Notes: generated from the sequence alone by a model not told the origin. A DNA stretch of 39,790 nucleotides from JBGCFO01 sp045106955 (GCA_045106955.1 JBGCFO010000022.1:1-39790), one strand, 5' to 3'; counted from the first letter of the stretch, positions 7,822 to 16,272 are shown. Numbers and translations are program-made.

Positions 7822-8904
7822 ATGAGAAGGATAAAGAAATCTTTAAAAAATCTTGAGTTTACAAATCAGTCAAAAGAATATGGTGTACATTTTTCGTGGC
7901 ATCGTTCAAATGATGCTAATAAAAAGATTTTATATGAAACTGTTTATAATGGACAACATATAGATTTAATGAATTTAATAAAAATGTGCATAACTCGTGA
8001 TGGTCATTTTATTGACGCAGAGAGAATTGCCAATAATACCAATGCAGTAGCTGCATTTACTAAATTAAATGATAACGAAAGAGAAGGTCTATGGTCCTTG
8101 TATAATTATTATGAAAATCATTCTAATACTGGTCGAATACCTCCTGGTTCCTGGGAAAAATTAGAATCACAACTCAGTGTTGCAATGACGCAACTTCCAT
8201 TAGAGGGCCAACATCAATTCGATGGTTATGTCGAACATGTGGCGCCTAATCAAAGCTTGGAAGAATTAGCGATTACTTTTGCTATGAAATTTAATCAAGA
8301 ACTTGTTGACGGTTTATCTCGTAGTAATCACGATCGAGCTCTATTATTTAATAATATAGCTGATGAATATAAAGGTGCTTTGAATGCAAATCAAATAGAC
8401 CCTAAATTATTTACAGAGAAGTGCTTAGCCCAATTAGATGATTTACTTATAAATAATGAAATATTTACTGTTGTTAGTGTTTTATTAGAAAATATCACAG
8501 CCGATTCAGAATATCGATATGCAACGTTGCTAAGTTGCTATGAAGACCGAGATTCAACAGAAGAAATAAAAGAAATAGAAAGAATGGAAGGCGATTGGGC
8601 GTCGAAGATGTGCGAACGTATATCACAAAATTGTCAGAATGCACTCAATTATAATGGGTATTTTAATATTCGCGGTTTATTAAAATTGGTTATTTTTCCT
8701 TCTGAGAAACAAAATGATATTCAAGAAATAAAGCAACTAATATTACAACTAACTTCTCGTGATACCGATGTATCAAATGAATTTAAAACTCAAGTAATAG
8801 GTTTACGTAATGTTGATGAGTTTGTCGATGCAATAATGCAAGCGACAGACATTAACGATATAGAACAATTGATGAATTTAGGAGAAGTGCCTGATATATA
8901 TTAA
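7822..8904 (+). CDS. Orphan protein of unknown function, 360 residues
   Basis: I do not recognise this protein. It starts MRRIKKSLKNLEF (basic), then has a mixed, probably all-helical composition with many acidic residues (for example DRDSTEEIKEIERMEGD near 248-264). There is no signal peptide, no membrane helix, no repeat I can define and no CaaX box (it ends VPDIY). The start is ATG 7822, 13 bases after the 17-bp hairpin, with no strong Shine-Dalgarno sequence. It is the third gene in the accessory block after tRNA-Thr, all in the same direction, with the two upstream genes having effector-like traits. That context makes a host-interaction role possible but nothing in the protein itself shows it. 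A hairpin overlaps its stop codon. Confidence 0.75.
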   Translation: MRRIKKSLKNLEFTNQSKEYGVHFSWHRSNDANKKILYETVYNGQHIDLMNLIKMCITRDGHFIDAERIANNTNAVAAFTKLNDNEREGLWSLYNYYENHSNTGRIPPGSWEKLESQLSVAMTQLPLEGQHQFDGYVEHVAPNQSLEELAITFAMKFNQELVDGLSRSNHDRALLFNNIADEYKGALNANQIDPKLFTEKCLAQLDDLLINNEIFTVVSVLLENITADSEYRYATLLSCYEDRDSTEEIKEIERMEGDWASKMCERISQNCQNALNYNGYFNIRGLLKLVIFPSEKQNDIQEIKQLILQLTSRDTDVSNEFKTQVIGLRNVDEFVDAIMQATDINDIEQLMNLGEVPDIY

Positions 8905-8932
8905 TAGAGCGAGTGAGATATCTCGTTCTATT
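8903..8932 (+). terminator. Hairpin at the end of the accessory block
   Basis: AATAGAGCGAG (8903-8913) pairs with CTCGTTCTATT (8922-8932), an 11-bp stem with one G-U pair and an eight-base loop, overlapping the stop codon of the orphan gene. No clear T tract follows, so it may be a weak intrinsic terminator or an mRNA 3'-end stabiliser. Confidence 0.5.
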
Positions 8933-9017
8933 ATCTACTAATGCCTTCAGAAAATTTTATTAATTGCAGATACTAAATCTTTTTGTTATCTTGTATTTTA
9001 ATTTAATCTCGAGTCTC

Positions 9018-9809
9018 ATGAATAAATTATACGATACTTTAAATCCAGATAGTTTTATCAATTATAAAAAATTTACTTCCAAGAATAGTATTAACAATTT
9101 TTGCGTTGTTTTTGTCCACGGTTTAATGAGTAATATGCTTGGTACAAAAGCAACTCAACTAAGTTTGTATGCAAATACCATAAAATATGATTTTATAGCA
9201 TTTGATAATTTTGGTCATGGAAATTCTTCTGGTAGAATGATTGATCAAAATATTAGTTCTTGGTTAAATGGGTTAGAGTTAGTATTAGATAAGCTAGTAG
9301 GCCAAAATCAAAAAGTTATATTGGTAGGTTCTAGTATGGGAGGATGGATTTCTTTGTTAGCTGCTGAAAAATATCCAAATAAAATTCATGGAATCATTGG
9401 ACTCGCAGCTGCTCCAGACTTCACAGAAGAAATTGTATGGAATAAACTTCCGCATTCAAAACAAGAGCAAATGATGAATGATGGATTTCTAGAGTTTTTT
9501 GGCGTTAGCAAGAAAGACAGCTCTCATTATTCATATAAAATTAGCTATGATTTGGTATTGGATGGTCGCAAACATTTAATATTAAACAAAGATTCTATTA
9601 ATATCAAACAACCGGTGCATCTGATTCATTCATTATTAGATGATGATGTGCCCTATGAGACATCAATGAGATTGTTCAAAAAAATCAAATCTCATCAGGC
9701 GGTGTTAAAATACATTAAAGATGGGGATCATAGATTATCCAGAGAGCAAGATTTGGTATTAATCCTAGATTCGATAAAATGGTTAATGAATATTTTGAAT
9801 TTCAGTTAA
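9018..9809 (+). CDS. Alpha/beta hydrolase (serine esterase/thioesterase-like)
   Basis: The fold markers are all present. The oxyanion strand is VVFVHGLMSN (residues 30-39), followed by DNFGHGNSSG (63-72). The nucleophile elbow GSSMGG has Ser106, the acid loop is SLLDDDVPYE near 209-218, and the final His is in GDHRLS near 239. It is a cytosolic enzyme of about 263 residues, the size of small acyl esterases and of ABHD10-like thioesterases; the substrate cannot be told. I chose ATG 9018. An upstream TTG at 8964 would add 18 hydrophobic residues, but it has no better ribosome site and lies before the conserved start. It precedes def by about 40 bases. Confidence 0.85.
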   Translation: MNKLYDTLNPDSFINYKKFTSKNSINNFCVVFVHGLMSNMLGTKATQLSLYANTIKYDFIAFDNFGHGNSSGRMIDQNISSWLNGLELVLDKLVGQNQKVILVGSSMGGWISLLAAEKYPNKIHGIIGLAAAPDFTEEIVWNKLPHSKQEQMMNDGFLEFFGVSKKDSSHYSYKISYDLVLDGRKHLILNKDSINIKQPVHLIHSLLDDDVPYETSMRLFKKIKSHQAVLKYIKDGDHRLSREQDLVLILDSIKWLMNILNFS

Positions 9810-9849
9810 TTAAGAGATATAATGTAAAGTTTAATTGTATATATCTATA

Positions 9850-10371
9850 ATGATTTTAAATATTATCACAGCTCCAGAGCCAATTTTACGTCAAAAATCG
9901 CTTGAGATAGAAAAGGTTGATGATTCAATAAAAAATTTGATGGATAATATGGTCAATGCTATGTACCATGATGATGGGGTTGGCCTTGCAGCCGTGCAAG
10001 TAGGAAAATTGCATAGAGTTATAGTTGTAGATTTACAAAGTCTAGATGATAATGATGATCTTGATGTGCAATATCCAATCAAAATAGCAAATCCAACTAT
10101 TATGGAGAGCTCTGATGAAATGATTCTTGCGCAGGAGGGCTGTTTATCACTACCAGAGCAATGCGTAGAAGTATCTAGAGCAGAATCTATCAAATTATCT
10201 TATTTGGATTATAATAATAACCAATGTCAACTAGAGGCAAAAGGGTGGCTTGCTAGAGTATTGCAACATGAAATAGATCATTTAGATGGTAAGCTATTAA
10301 TAGATTATCTGAGTACAATTAAAAAGGACGTTGCATTACGCAAATTAAAACGTATGAAAAAATCAATTTAA
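9850..10371 (+). CDS. def: Peptide deformylase
   Basis: Removes the formyl group from new proteins after translation. All three family motifs are present: GVGLAAVQVG (43-52), EGCLSLPE (96-103) with metal ligand Cys98, and QHEIDHLDG (139-147) with His140 and His144 as ligands and Glu141 as catalytic base. At 173 residues it has the normal size. I start it at ATG 9850 (MILNIITAPEPILR, typical of the family), not at the TTG 15 bases upstream. Its stop codon directly touches the ATG of fmt, so removal and addition of formyl groups are encoded as one unit, as in many bacteria. Confidence 0.97.
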   Translation: MILNIITAPEPILRQKSLEIEKVDDSIKNLMDNMVNAMYHDDGVGLAAVQVGKLHRVIVVDLQSLDDNDDLDVQYPIKIANPTIMESSDEMILAQEGCLSLPEQCVEVSRAESIKLSYLDYNNNQCQLEAKGWLARVLQHEIDHLDGKLLIDYLSTIKKDVALRKLKRMKKSI

Positions 10372-11295
10372 ATGAATATAGTCTTTATGGGCACGCCAAC
10401 TTTTGCCGTGCCAACATTAATAGCTCTAATGCAAAGCAAGCATAATATTATAGATATATTCACTTGCCCTCCTAAACCAAAAGGTAGAAATCTTGTTGAG
10501 CAAATATCACCTGTGCATCAATTTGCGATGACGCATAATATTAATGTTCATACGCCAAAAACATTGAAAAATCAATCTGATGCTATCTCAAAAATGAATC
10601 CAGATGTGATAATCGTTGTTGCATATGGTCTAATAATTCCTGGATCTATATTATCTATACCAAAAATAGGTTGCTTAAACATACATCCTTCAAGCTTACC
10701 AAAATACCGTGGAGCTGCTCCAATGCAATGGACAATCATCAATCAGGAGCAAACTAGCGCGGTATGTATTATGCAAATGGATGATGGTATTGATACTGGA
10801 GATGTATTATTAAGAGAGGAAATTCAATTACCAAAAGATATAACTTTAAATATATTGCAAGATAAATGCAGCGCAATTGGTTCTCGATTAATTCTTAAAG
10901 TTTTGGATAATTTTAATCAGATCGTACCACAACCTCAATCATCTACTGGTGCTTCATATGCACGCAAAATTACTAAAGATGATGGAGCTATCAACTGGAA
11001 TCGTGATAGGGCTGACCAAATAAATGCTAAAATTAGAGCATTTAGCACTTGGCCATCAGTGTATTTTAAATACAAAGAAAATGTTATCAAAATATTAGAC
11101 GCAAGTTATACAACTGACAAGCACGATAAAAATCCTGGTACAATTATAAACGCTTATGACGCTTTAGAAATAGCTTGCATCGAAGGTATATTGATAATAA
11201 AACTAATGCAAAGGTCTGGTAAAAAACCTTTAATCGCTAAGGAATTTTTGAGAGGCTTTAACATTCCAGTTGGATATATATTAAGCAATCAATAG
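10372..11295 (+). CDS. fmt: Methionyl-tRNA formyltransferase
   Basis: Adds a formyl group from 10-formyl-THF to Met-tRNAi. The catalytic triad sits where expected: Asn103 and His105 in CLNIHPSSLPKYRGAAP and Asp142 in MDDGIDTGDV. The start MNIVFMGTPTFAVP is the usual Rossmann beginning. The C-terminal tRNA-binding domain follows near residue 200. The ATG follows the def stop codon with no gap. The gene ends at 11295 and overlaps by 7 bases the stop of the convergent minus-strand gene. Confidence 0.97.
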   Translation: MNIVFMGTPTFAVPTLIALMQSKHNIIDIFTCPPKPKGRNLVEQISPVHQFAMTHNINVHTPKTLKNQSDAISKMNPDVIIVVAYGLIIPGSILSIPKIGCLNIHPSSLPKYRGAAPMQWTIINQEQTSAVCIMQMDDGIDTGDVLLREEIQLPKDITLNILQDKCSAIGSRLILKVLDNFNQIVPQPQSSTGASYARKITKDDGAINWNRDRADQINAKIRAFSTWPSVYFKYKENVIKILDASYTTDKHDKNPGTIINAYDALEIACIEGILIIKLMQRSGKKPLIAKEFLRGFNIPVGYILSNQ

Positions 11296-11930
11296 CGTTT
11301 TGATGTTTCCGTTGGCAGAACAATTTGATAATCATACACTATTGAATTAAAAATAAAATCCTGCAATGGTTCTACGATTTGAGCATTATCTTGAATTAAA
11401 TATTTATCAGAAAAATATAGTTTTGTTTGCACTGGGCTTATGTCCTTATAATGCACCCTTACTGTAGCATAAGGTGTAGTTTTTATTTTTGTTGGATACA
11501 TAGTAATAAAATAGAACTCACCTTGATTATTCGTGATAGCTGTCCCAGATCCAGTAAAACTATATTTGCCACTTAAATCTATCCATCGCTGGTTTACAAC
11601 ATTTTTTAGTGCTGTATATGGATATTTTTGATCGCATCCAATTTGCCATAAATATACAATTGCATTTGATACTGGAACGCAATTCTTATCTAATACTTTA
11701 CCTCTAATAATAATTTGGTATCCGCAGTATTTTGGAGCTACGCCTTGTTTACTAAGTAAATTATTATTAGATTCAAATTTTTCTGGTTCATAATTATCTA
11801 TAATATTTTTAGTGATAACACATGTATTTAATTTATTCTGGTAAAATTCTTTTTCTGCGTATACAACCTTTGGTAAGAAGGCGACAAATATTATCAAAAT
11901 ATTTATGAAGAAATTATATTTATTAATCAT
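11289..11930 (-). CDS. Secreted intradiol-dioxygenase-like protein, iron ligands apparently lost
   Basis: From ATG 11930 the protein is 213 residues with a signal peptide (hydrophobic 8-20, likely cut after VVYA, residue 25). The mature part resembles the C-terminal barrel of protocatechuate 3,4-dioxygenase: RGKVLDKNCVPVSNAIVYLW, then Y-P-Y, FTGSGTAITNNQGEFYFITM, and TKLYFSDKYL. In active enzymes a PAHIHF-type segment gives two His iron ligands. Here the matching stretch reads ATVRVHYKD, so by my alignment both are absent, and a non-catalytic periplasmic role is likely. Rickettsiae carry related dioxygenase-like proteins. Its start codon lies inside the start of the divergent FKBP-like gene (26-base overlap) and its stop overlaps fmt. 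The start could be wrong, but no later ATG keeps the signal peptide. Confidence 0.65.
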   Translation of the reverse strand: MINKYNFFINILIIFVAFLPKVVYAEKEFYQNKLNTCVITKNIIDNYEPEKFESNNNLLSKQGVAPKYCGYQIIIRGKVLDKNCVPVSNAIVYLWQIGCDQKYPYTALKNVVNQRWIDLSGKYSFTGSGTAITNNQGEFYFITMYPTKIKTTPYATVRVHYKDISPVQTKLYFSDKYLIQDNAQIVEPLQDFIFNSIVYDYQIVLPTETSKRY

Positions 11931-12795
11931 ATTGATACTTGTATTATATATAGTATTTCTGAGATCATTTACCATCAAACATTCTAATGATAATATTTAC
12001 GAAGAAGAATCACCAGAATTAACTGGTAATTTTATTGAAAAAATTCTATCACGTGTTTCTATAAATTTATTAAATACCAACGAAGGTCGTAAGTTTTTTG
12101 CAAATTTCATAGGTCCAATTGATCCTGATTCAATTAATATAGACTACATGATCAAAATCAGTGAAATTGATCCTATTCAAACTGTATTTAATATAATAGA
12201 TTCAAAGCCAAATGATGATGAAATTTTTGCTATATGCGGCCAAGAAGTACTTGTGGATTATAGAATTAAAGATAAAAGTGGAAAAATTATCAATTCAGAA
12301 TCTAAATCTATTGTTCTTGGTCAGAAATCTATCACGCCAATCTTAGATATACTAACTCCTGGAATGAAGATCGACCAAACAAGATCAGCATCTATTCCAG
12401 CTGAATACATATTATCAGATACTCAAAAAGATTACGATAAAATAATTATCACACTTAAAGGTATAAATTCAAAGTCATCAATAAACCCTAATGAAGTAAG
12501 AATATTTGACAATAGATCATCTTATGCTTTGCCATTATTATGCGGGGATTCTACGAGATTTCACGTGAAAATTATTAATTTATGTAATAATAAGTTAATA
12601 TTTAATCAGGAAATATCGCAATATCAAATAGGAGATTCAAGATATCCTTTAATTTTTGCCTATGCAATGCATAGAAAGATTCCTTTTATAGATCGCAGTG
12701 TTATTGTAAGTGGTAAATTATTAGATAGTGAAATAATAAATTTAAAAAATATATCAAAAGACTCAATGTATTTATTAGAATTTAGCAATTTCTAA
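11905..12795 (+). CDS. Membrane-anchored FKBP-like protein (tentative)
   Basis: The 296-residue protein starts with a single membrane anchor (MKKLYLLIILILVLYIVF), leaving the rest probably in the periplasm. Residues 109-165 look like the first half of an FKBP-type prolyl isomerase: GQEVLVDYRIKDKSGKII, then SIVLGQKSITPILDIL, TPGMKIDQTRSASIPAEYI. The usual aromatic active-site residues are not convincing, so it may act only as a chaperone or binding module. The C-terminal 130 residues are not recognised. Its first 26 bases overlap the start of the minus-strand dioxygenase-like gene, so each gene's promoter must lie inside the other. It ends 7 bases from the convergent stop of the CaaX gene. Confidence 0.55.
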   Translation: MKKLYLLIILILVLYIVFLRSFTIKHSNDNIYEEESPELTGNFIEKILSRVSINLLNTNEGRKFFANFIGPIDPDSINIDYMIKISEIDPIQTVFNIIDSKPNDDEIFAICGQEVLVDYRIKDKSGKIINSESKSIVLGQKSITPILDILTPGMKIDQTRSASIPAEYILSDTQKDYDKIIITLKGINSKSSINPNEVRIFDNRSSYALPLLCGDSTRFHVKIINLCNNKLIFNQEISQYQIGDSRYPLIFAYAMHRKIPFIDRSVIVSGKLLDSEIINLKNISKDSMYLLEFSNF

Positions 12796-12802
12796 CTTAT
12801 TA

Positions 12803-13975
12803 TCAAAATAGTTCGCAGCAACCACTGACTTGTGATGTATGATCATTAAATTGATGATCAATCGCATGGATTTCGTTTACATCTTCTTGAAATTGCATAG
12901 TGATGATTTCATTCGCTAAGCCTTCTTCTAACAAATTTGAATCTTTTAACTTTTCTTTGATATTTAAGTAAGTTTCTTCACTGCAATTAAAGATTTTAGC
13001 TGGGTATTGATTTAAATATTTTGTGCACCATTTTGAAATAGGCCCAACTTTAAAATTAACTAAGGTAGAAATAATAGTAGATTGATTTGTAAGATTTTCT
13101 TCCTGTTTAGTTAAGCAAGTAATTATGTCTTCGAACAACTCCGAATTCATATGAAATATAGCATCATCAAAAATAGTTGTAATGTTGATTTTAATATCTG
13201 GATGATAAATTATTAAGTAATCTGTAAATTGTGATAGATTTGTCCATATAGCTCCATTTTCTATTGATTCTGTTAATTTTTTATCAATACTCTCTAGTAT
13301 ATTCACACAAGTAGCTTGAGCAATTTCTTCAACATTAGGATGTTCAATAAGTTTGCGTATATGATATATCGAATTAATATTCGATATATCTAATTCATTC
13401 TTTTCATTCAAATACACTAAGGTTTTCTGCATTACTCCATATTGCATTTCTATGTTGCTAACTAATTCTGAATCTAGAGTTTTATATGATATATACTGAG
13501 TTAAATATTCCGGATTTACAATATTTTCTAATATTTGTATTTTATCTTCGGTGAGAGCGTAATTTAAAAAGAGCTCAGATGAGATACTTCTTTTTAAACA
13601 TTCTAAGCTTATATTATCAACTAACATTTGCATTGTTATATTCTGCACGAATGCGTTTACAAAAGCTTTAGCGCTCATATATTTCTCTAAGCAATCTTTG
13701 TTTAAAACTTGGACTAATTCCTCTACTTTACTTGCATGGATCTTGCATAAATAACATATTAATGAGTCGTCGTAAGGATTAAATGTCTTTGCAAAAATAT
13801 CCATATTATTATAATAACAACTAGGTAACTGGTAACTACCTGGGTTGAATTTACACGCCACTTCAAGGGCTTTGGTAGACATATTTTCTGCAAAAGCATC
13901 ATATCCTATCTCATCTGCTAATTGTTTTATTTGACCATTTTTACAAGCTAATATAACAATTTTAGATAATTTCAT
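12803..13975 (-). CDS. Helical-repeat protein with C-terminal CaaX box (candidate host-targeted effector)
   Basis: Unrecognised, 390 residues from ATG 13975 (a TTG two codons upstream is less likely). Three tandem units of exactly 31 residues lie at about 83-113, 114-144 and 145-175, with a looser one at 15-45. The pattern is I/V-x-x-L-x-x-x-(I/L)-x-x-(D/E)-x-L-x-x-x-(M/I)-S, for example VEELVQVLNKDCLEKYMS, MQMLVDNISLECLKRSIS and IQILENIVNPEYLTQYIS. The rest is helical and Asn/Ile/Glu-rich without signal peptide or membrane span. It ends VSGCCELF: Cys387-Glu-Leu-Phe is a CaaX box with a second Cys just before it, as in the Sel1 protein at 6912-7730. A decayed copy of the ftsK 3' end lies directly upstream. 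The role is inferred: possible lipid-anchored host-directed protein. Confidence 0.7.
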   Translation of the reverse strand: MKLSKIVILACKNGQIKQLADEIGYDAFAENMSTKALEVACKFNPGSYQLPSCYYNNMDIFAKTFNPYDDSLICYLCKIHASKVEELVQVLNKDCLEKYMSAKAFVNAFVQNITMQMLVDNISLECLKRSISSELFLNYALTEDKIQILENIVNPEYLTQYISYKTLDSELVSNIEMQYGVMQKTLVYLNEKNELDISNINSIYHIRKLIEHPNVEEIAQATCVNILESIDKKLTESIENGAIWTNLSQFTDYLIIYHPDIKINITTIFDDAIFHMNSELFEDIITCLTKQEENLTNQSTIISTLVNFKVGPISKWCTKYLNQYPAKIFNCSEETYLNIKEKLKDSNLLEEGLANEIITMQFQEDVNEIHAIDHQFNDHTSQVSGCCELF

Positions 13976-13981
13976 ATACAA

Positions 13982-14079
13982 TAGGTAATAAAATTTCTCT
14001 TTTTCCAGAATGATTAGGTTCTGATATTAACACCTATATATTTCATTCCTTATATTATATTAACACTTTTGTTATAATT
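13982..14079 (-). repeat. Decayed tandem copy of the ftsK 3' end
   Basis: Bases from 13982 to about 14079 repeat 14091-14188 at a constant offset of 109 bases. The first 32 bases are identical (TAGGTAATAAAATTTCTCTT and on to 14013). After that the match continues with scattered changes and one or two small indels through the segment that in ftsK encodes the last ~33 codons (NKAANIVEEMERKGV onward). The copy has lost the reading frame and runs into the CaaX gene start at its left end. In it the ftsK sequence ATATAGTA has become ATATAATA, creating a TATAAT box on the minus strand upstream of the CaaX gene. Confidence 0.85.
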
Positions 14080-14082
14080 ATT

Positions 14083-16272
14083 TTATGATTTAGGTAATAA
14101 AATTTCTCTTTTTCCAGAATGACTAGGTGCTGATACAACACCTTTACGTTCCATTTCTTCTACTATATTAGCTGCTTTGTTGTAACCAATTCTAAGGCAT
14201 CTTTGTATATAACTAATTGAAATTTTTCGTTCTGTTAGAACAATATTTAAAGCTTTGTTATACAATTGATTATCGCCGCCACTTTGTCCTAATTCTGGAG
14301 CTGGATCATCACCATCATCATCGACCTTATCAGTAACTGATGCTACATACTCTGGACTGCCAGTGCTTCTTAAGTAGTTTGTAACATTTGATACTTCATT
14401 GTCATCTATAAAAGGGCAATGTACTCTTGTGATGTTAGATGCATTACCCATGTATAACATATCGCCCATGCCAAGTAGTTGCTCAGCACCTTGCTCGCCT
14501 AAGATAGTCCTACTATCAATTTTAGATGTTACTTTGAAGCTTACTCTGCTTGGGAAGTTAGCTTTAATAACTCCAGTAATTACATCAACCGAAGGTCTTT
14601 GCGTTGCCATAATTAAATGTATTCCAGCAGCTCTAGCCATTTGGGCCAATCGTTGGATTAATGCCTCTATATCTTTTCCAACTAATATCATTAAATCAGC
14701 CATTTCATCAACTACAATCACAATGTATGGTAATTTTTCTAGTTTTATATTTATTGTTTCATATATAGGCTTGCCTAATTCATCATCAAATCCAGTATGA
14801 ACCTTATAAGATAATTCAGTACCTTTTTCTAACGCTTCTTTAATTTTTGCATTATAGCCATCGATATTTCTTACTCCTATGCTAGACATTAATCTATAGC
14901 GATTTTCCATTTCTCTTACAGCCCATTTTAATGCATTAACAGCTTTCGCGCTTTCGGTGACGACAGGAGTCAATAGATGAGGGATGTTGTCATATACTGA
15001 TAGCTCAAGCATTTTTGGATCTATCATAATTAATTTACATTCCTCTGTCGTATATTTGTACAAAATAGATATGATCATCACATTAATTGCAACGGATTTA
15101 CCAGAACCAGTTGTACCAGCGATAAGCAAATGCGGCATTTTTGCTAGATCTGCAATAAATGGGTCACCACTTAAATCCTTTCCTAGAATAATTGGTATTG
15201 TAATGTTATTATTTTTATATTGTTCAGTGTCTAATAATTCACGCAACGAAAAGAAAGCTCTTTGTTTGTTTGGTAATTCAATTCCAAGCACATTTCTTCC
15301 AGGAATGTTCGATATTCTTGCAGATACTGAAGACAAGGAACGTGCAATATCATCAGCCAAGCCTATTATTCTTGATGATTTAATACCAGGAGCAGGTTCA
15401 AATGCATATAACGTTACTACTGGACCTTGTTTAATATCTATAATATCACCTTTCACTCCAAAGTCATTTAATGCTTTAAGTAATTCTTCTCCTAATTCCT
15501 TTAATTCGCTTTGATTAAGTGTAGATATTTTTGCTTTATTAGTTTCCTTAAGTAATTCTAATGATGGGATAAGAGATAAGTTAGTAGCTGCAGACGTTGT
15601 TTTATTCTTATGTTGTTTTGTTGTTCTGATTTTAGCACTGCGCAGTAGTGAATTACGTTGTTTTGATGAACTACTATTATTCATTAAATTCACAAGCTTG
15701 GTAATAGACAGTGCAAATAATTTATATATAAGATATATAAATTTTTTCAGCGCGATATAATAAATTTTAAATGATATATTGATACAAAATAAAAATAATA
15801 ATATCGTGATGGACAGTAATCCAATATAGCTATATACATTATAATATTTTTCTATATTTGGTATTTTCAATATTAGATGATGCGCCACTTCTCCTATCGC
15901 GCCATACTCAAGATTAGTTTGAATAAATTGAGTAAATAGCAATAGCGAGGTTAAAATCATTACTATAAACATTATTATATTCTTTAATAATGCAAATCTC
16001 ATAAATTTTTTAAATTGTAATGAGACTGACCAAGATAAAAAGCATATTGGCATTATGAATGATGATATTCCAAATAATTGATATATAATGTCAGAAAGAT
16101 ATGATCCAAAATATCCCAATATATTTTGAGGATTCATATTTGATTGAACATTAAAAGAAGAATCTCTCGGAGAATATGTAATTAATGCAATGAATATAAC
16201 TACTCCTAAGATTCCAAATATTATAGATTTTACTTGATAATGAGCAAAGAATGATCTAAATAATCCTAGCAT
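14083..16272 (-). CDS. ftsK: DNA translocase FtsK
   Basis: FtsK is a hexameric motor at the division septum that pumps DNA and aligns chromosome ends for segregation. Residues 1-175 carry four hydrophobic segments, followed by a short basic linker (about 200-230), the alpha/beta motor and the gamma winged-helix domain. Walker A is GTTGSGKSVAIN near residue 385, the Walker B stretch is IVIVVDEMADLMI near 520, and MATQRPSVDVITGVIKANFP follows near 555. The gamma domain (ALNIVLTERKISISYIQRCL to the end) would read KOPS-type motifs. At 729 residues it has the short linker typical of reduced genomes. The ATG is one base after the radA stop. A decayed copy of its 3' end lies just downstream. Confidence 0.97.
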   Translation of the reverse strand: MLGLFRSFFAHYQVKSIIFGILGVVIFIALITYSPRDSSFNVQSNMNPQNILGYFGSYLSDIIYQLFGISSFIMPICFLSWSVSLQFKKFMRFALLKNIIMFIVMILTSLLLFTQFIQTNLEYGAIGEVAHHLILKIPNIEKYYNVYSYIGLLSITILLFLFCINISFKIYYIALKKFIYLIYKLFALSITKLVNLMNNSSSSKQRNSLLRSAKIRTTKQHKNKTTSAATNLSLIPSLELLKETNKAKISTLNQSELKELGEELLKALNDFGVKGDIIDIKQGPVVTLYAFEPAPGIKSSRIIGLADDIARSLSSVSARISNIPGRNVLGIELPNKQRAFFSLRELLDTEQYKNNNITIPIILGKDLSGDPFIADLAKMPHLLIAGTTGSGKSVAINVMIISILYKYTTEECKLIMIDPKMLELSVYDNIPHLLTPVVTESAKAVNALKWAVREMENRYRLMSSIGVRNIDGYNAKIKEALEKGTELSYKVHTGFDDELGKPIYETINIKLEKLPYIVIVVDEMADLMILVGKDIEALIQRLAQMARAAGIHLIMATQRPSVDVITGVIKANFPSRVSFKVTSKIDSRTILGEQGAEQLLGMGDMLYMGNASNITRVHCPFIDDNEVSNVTNYLRSTGSPEYVASVTDKVDDDGDDPAPELGQSGGDNQLYNKALNIVLTERKISISYIQRCLRIGYNKAANIVEEMERKGVVSAPSHSGKREILLPKS

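Noticed and set aside
14984..15514. Long open frame antisense to ftsK, and similar ones antisense to ileS, radA, def and gatB
   Set aside because: They mirror strongly conserved genes and show no domain, ribosome site or own codon pattern.
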